NCBI GenBank assembly: GCA_029882725.1 | Contig: JAOUKG010000151.1 | Location: 1-6,693, forward strand | Length of the DNA stretch: 6,693 bases | DNA from: Cyclobacteriaceae bacterium | GTDB taxonomy: Bacteria; Bacteroidota; Bacteroidia; Cytophagales; Cyclobacteriaceae | Reading direction: 5' to 3' | Shown: positions 6,537 to 6,693 of the stretch, piece by piece | Layout of the letters: the number at the start of each line of letters is the position of its first letter | Position numbering within the stretch: position 1 is the first letter of the stretch | The notes under the pieces: generated by a model | Seen by the model: the letters and a program-made list of their open reading frames with translations, nothing else | The model's database searches: none | What the model was told of the DNA's origin: nothing | Position numbers and translations under genes: made by a program

Positions 6537-6693
6537 TTAAAACCTGTGTATATAATGGTCAAGATTCTTTCTACTTGCGTGGAAATCAAGACTTTCATAT
6601 ACATACTCATAGTTATGTTTATCAACAGTTCTATTGTACGCAAATTTTGCCAACCTTAATTTTGTTTCTTCATAATTGAGATGCTCCATAAGA
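6537..6693 (-). CDS. C-terminal part of a DUF4476-like protein (partial)
   Basis: Reading the minus strand from the window edge, an open frame of 51 complete codons ends at TAA 6539-6537. It includes the segments LRLAKFAYNRTVD, YEYVYESLDF and LDHYIHRF. The pattern of a K/R-LAKxAY helix, a short Asp/Asn-Tyr turn, an aromatic pair and a final helix before the stop resembles the end of DUF4476 domains, which are frequent at the C-terminus of Bacteroidota secreted proteins of unknown role. This match is from memory of the family, not a search. The frame stays open to the edge, so the gene probably continues outside. A Met at 6689 could in principle start a 50-residue protein. A matching terminator follows at 6498-6458, which supports a real gene convergent with the M28 gene. 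Confidence 0.6.
   Translation of the reverse strand, partial: LMEHLNYEETKLRLAKFAYNRTVDKHNYEYVYESLDFHASRKNLDHYIHRF

Overview
The window looks like an ordinary chromosomal core region of a member of the Bacteroidota. The reasons are the AT-rich composition, a minus-strand promoter of the Bacteroidota type (TTTG, 20 nt, TATTTTTG) ahead of rimP, start sites without strong Shine-Dalgarno sequences, an IF-2 with a very long Lys/Glu/Pro N-terminal arm carrying GLKVxGKI motifs, a short NusA, and a lipoprotein of the M28/glutaminyl cyclase type. I cannot place it below phylum level.

Layout, left to right. Positions 1-204 have no credible gene and are GC-rich (about 57% by hand count). They hold a cluster of GGAC-rich repeats whose two best copies are 24 bp long, differ by one base and start 56 bp apart. 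A strong intrinsic terminator (220-254, minus strand) follows. It ends the operon rimP-nusA-infB, which runs on the minus strand from 5113 down to 288. Positions 5114-5472 are a divergent intergenic region. It holds the operon promoter, a terminator-like hairpin within the short rimP leader, a 9-bp inverted repeat and a small dyad. A plus-strand gene for a predicted M28-family lipoprotein (glutaminyl-peptide cyclotransferase-like) lies at 5473-6465. At the right edge the C-terminal end of a minus-strand gene (6537-6693, resembling DUF4476 proteins) converges on it. That gene's likely terminator overlaps the stop codon of the M28 gene.

How the genes work together: RimP matures the 30S subunit, NusA controls transcription elongation and termination, and IF-2 delivers initiator tRNA. 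They form the widely conserved transcription/translation operon, here ending at infB. The M28 lipoprotein and the right-edge gene have no visible functional link to it.

I see no sign of a new defence, mobile or biosynthetic system. The points most worth a second look are the GGAC repeat island, the leader hairpin immediately before the TTG start of rimP, and the unassigned inverted repeat in the divergent intergenic region.
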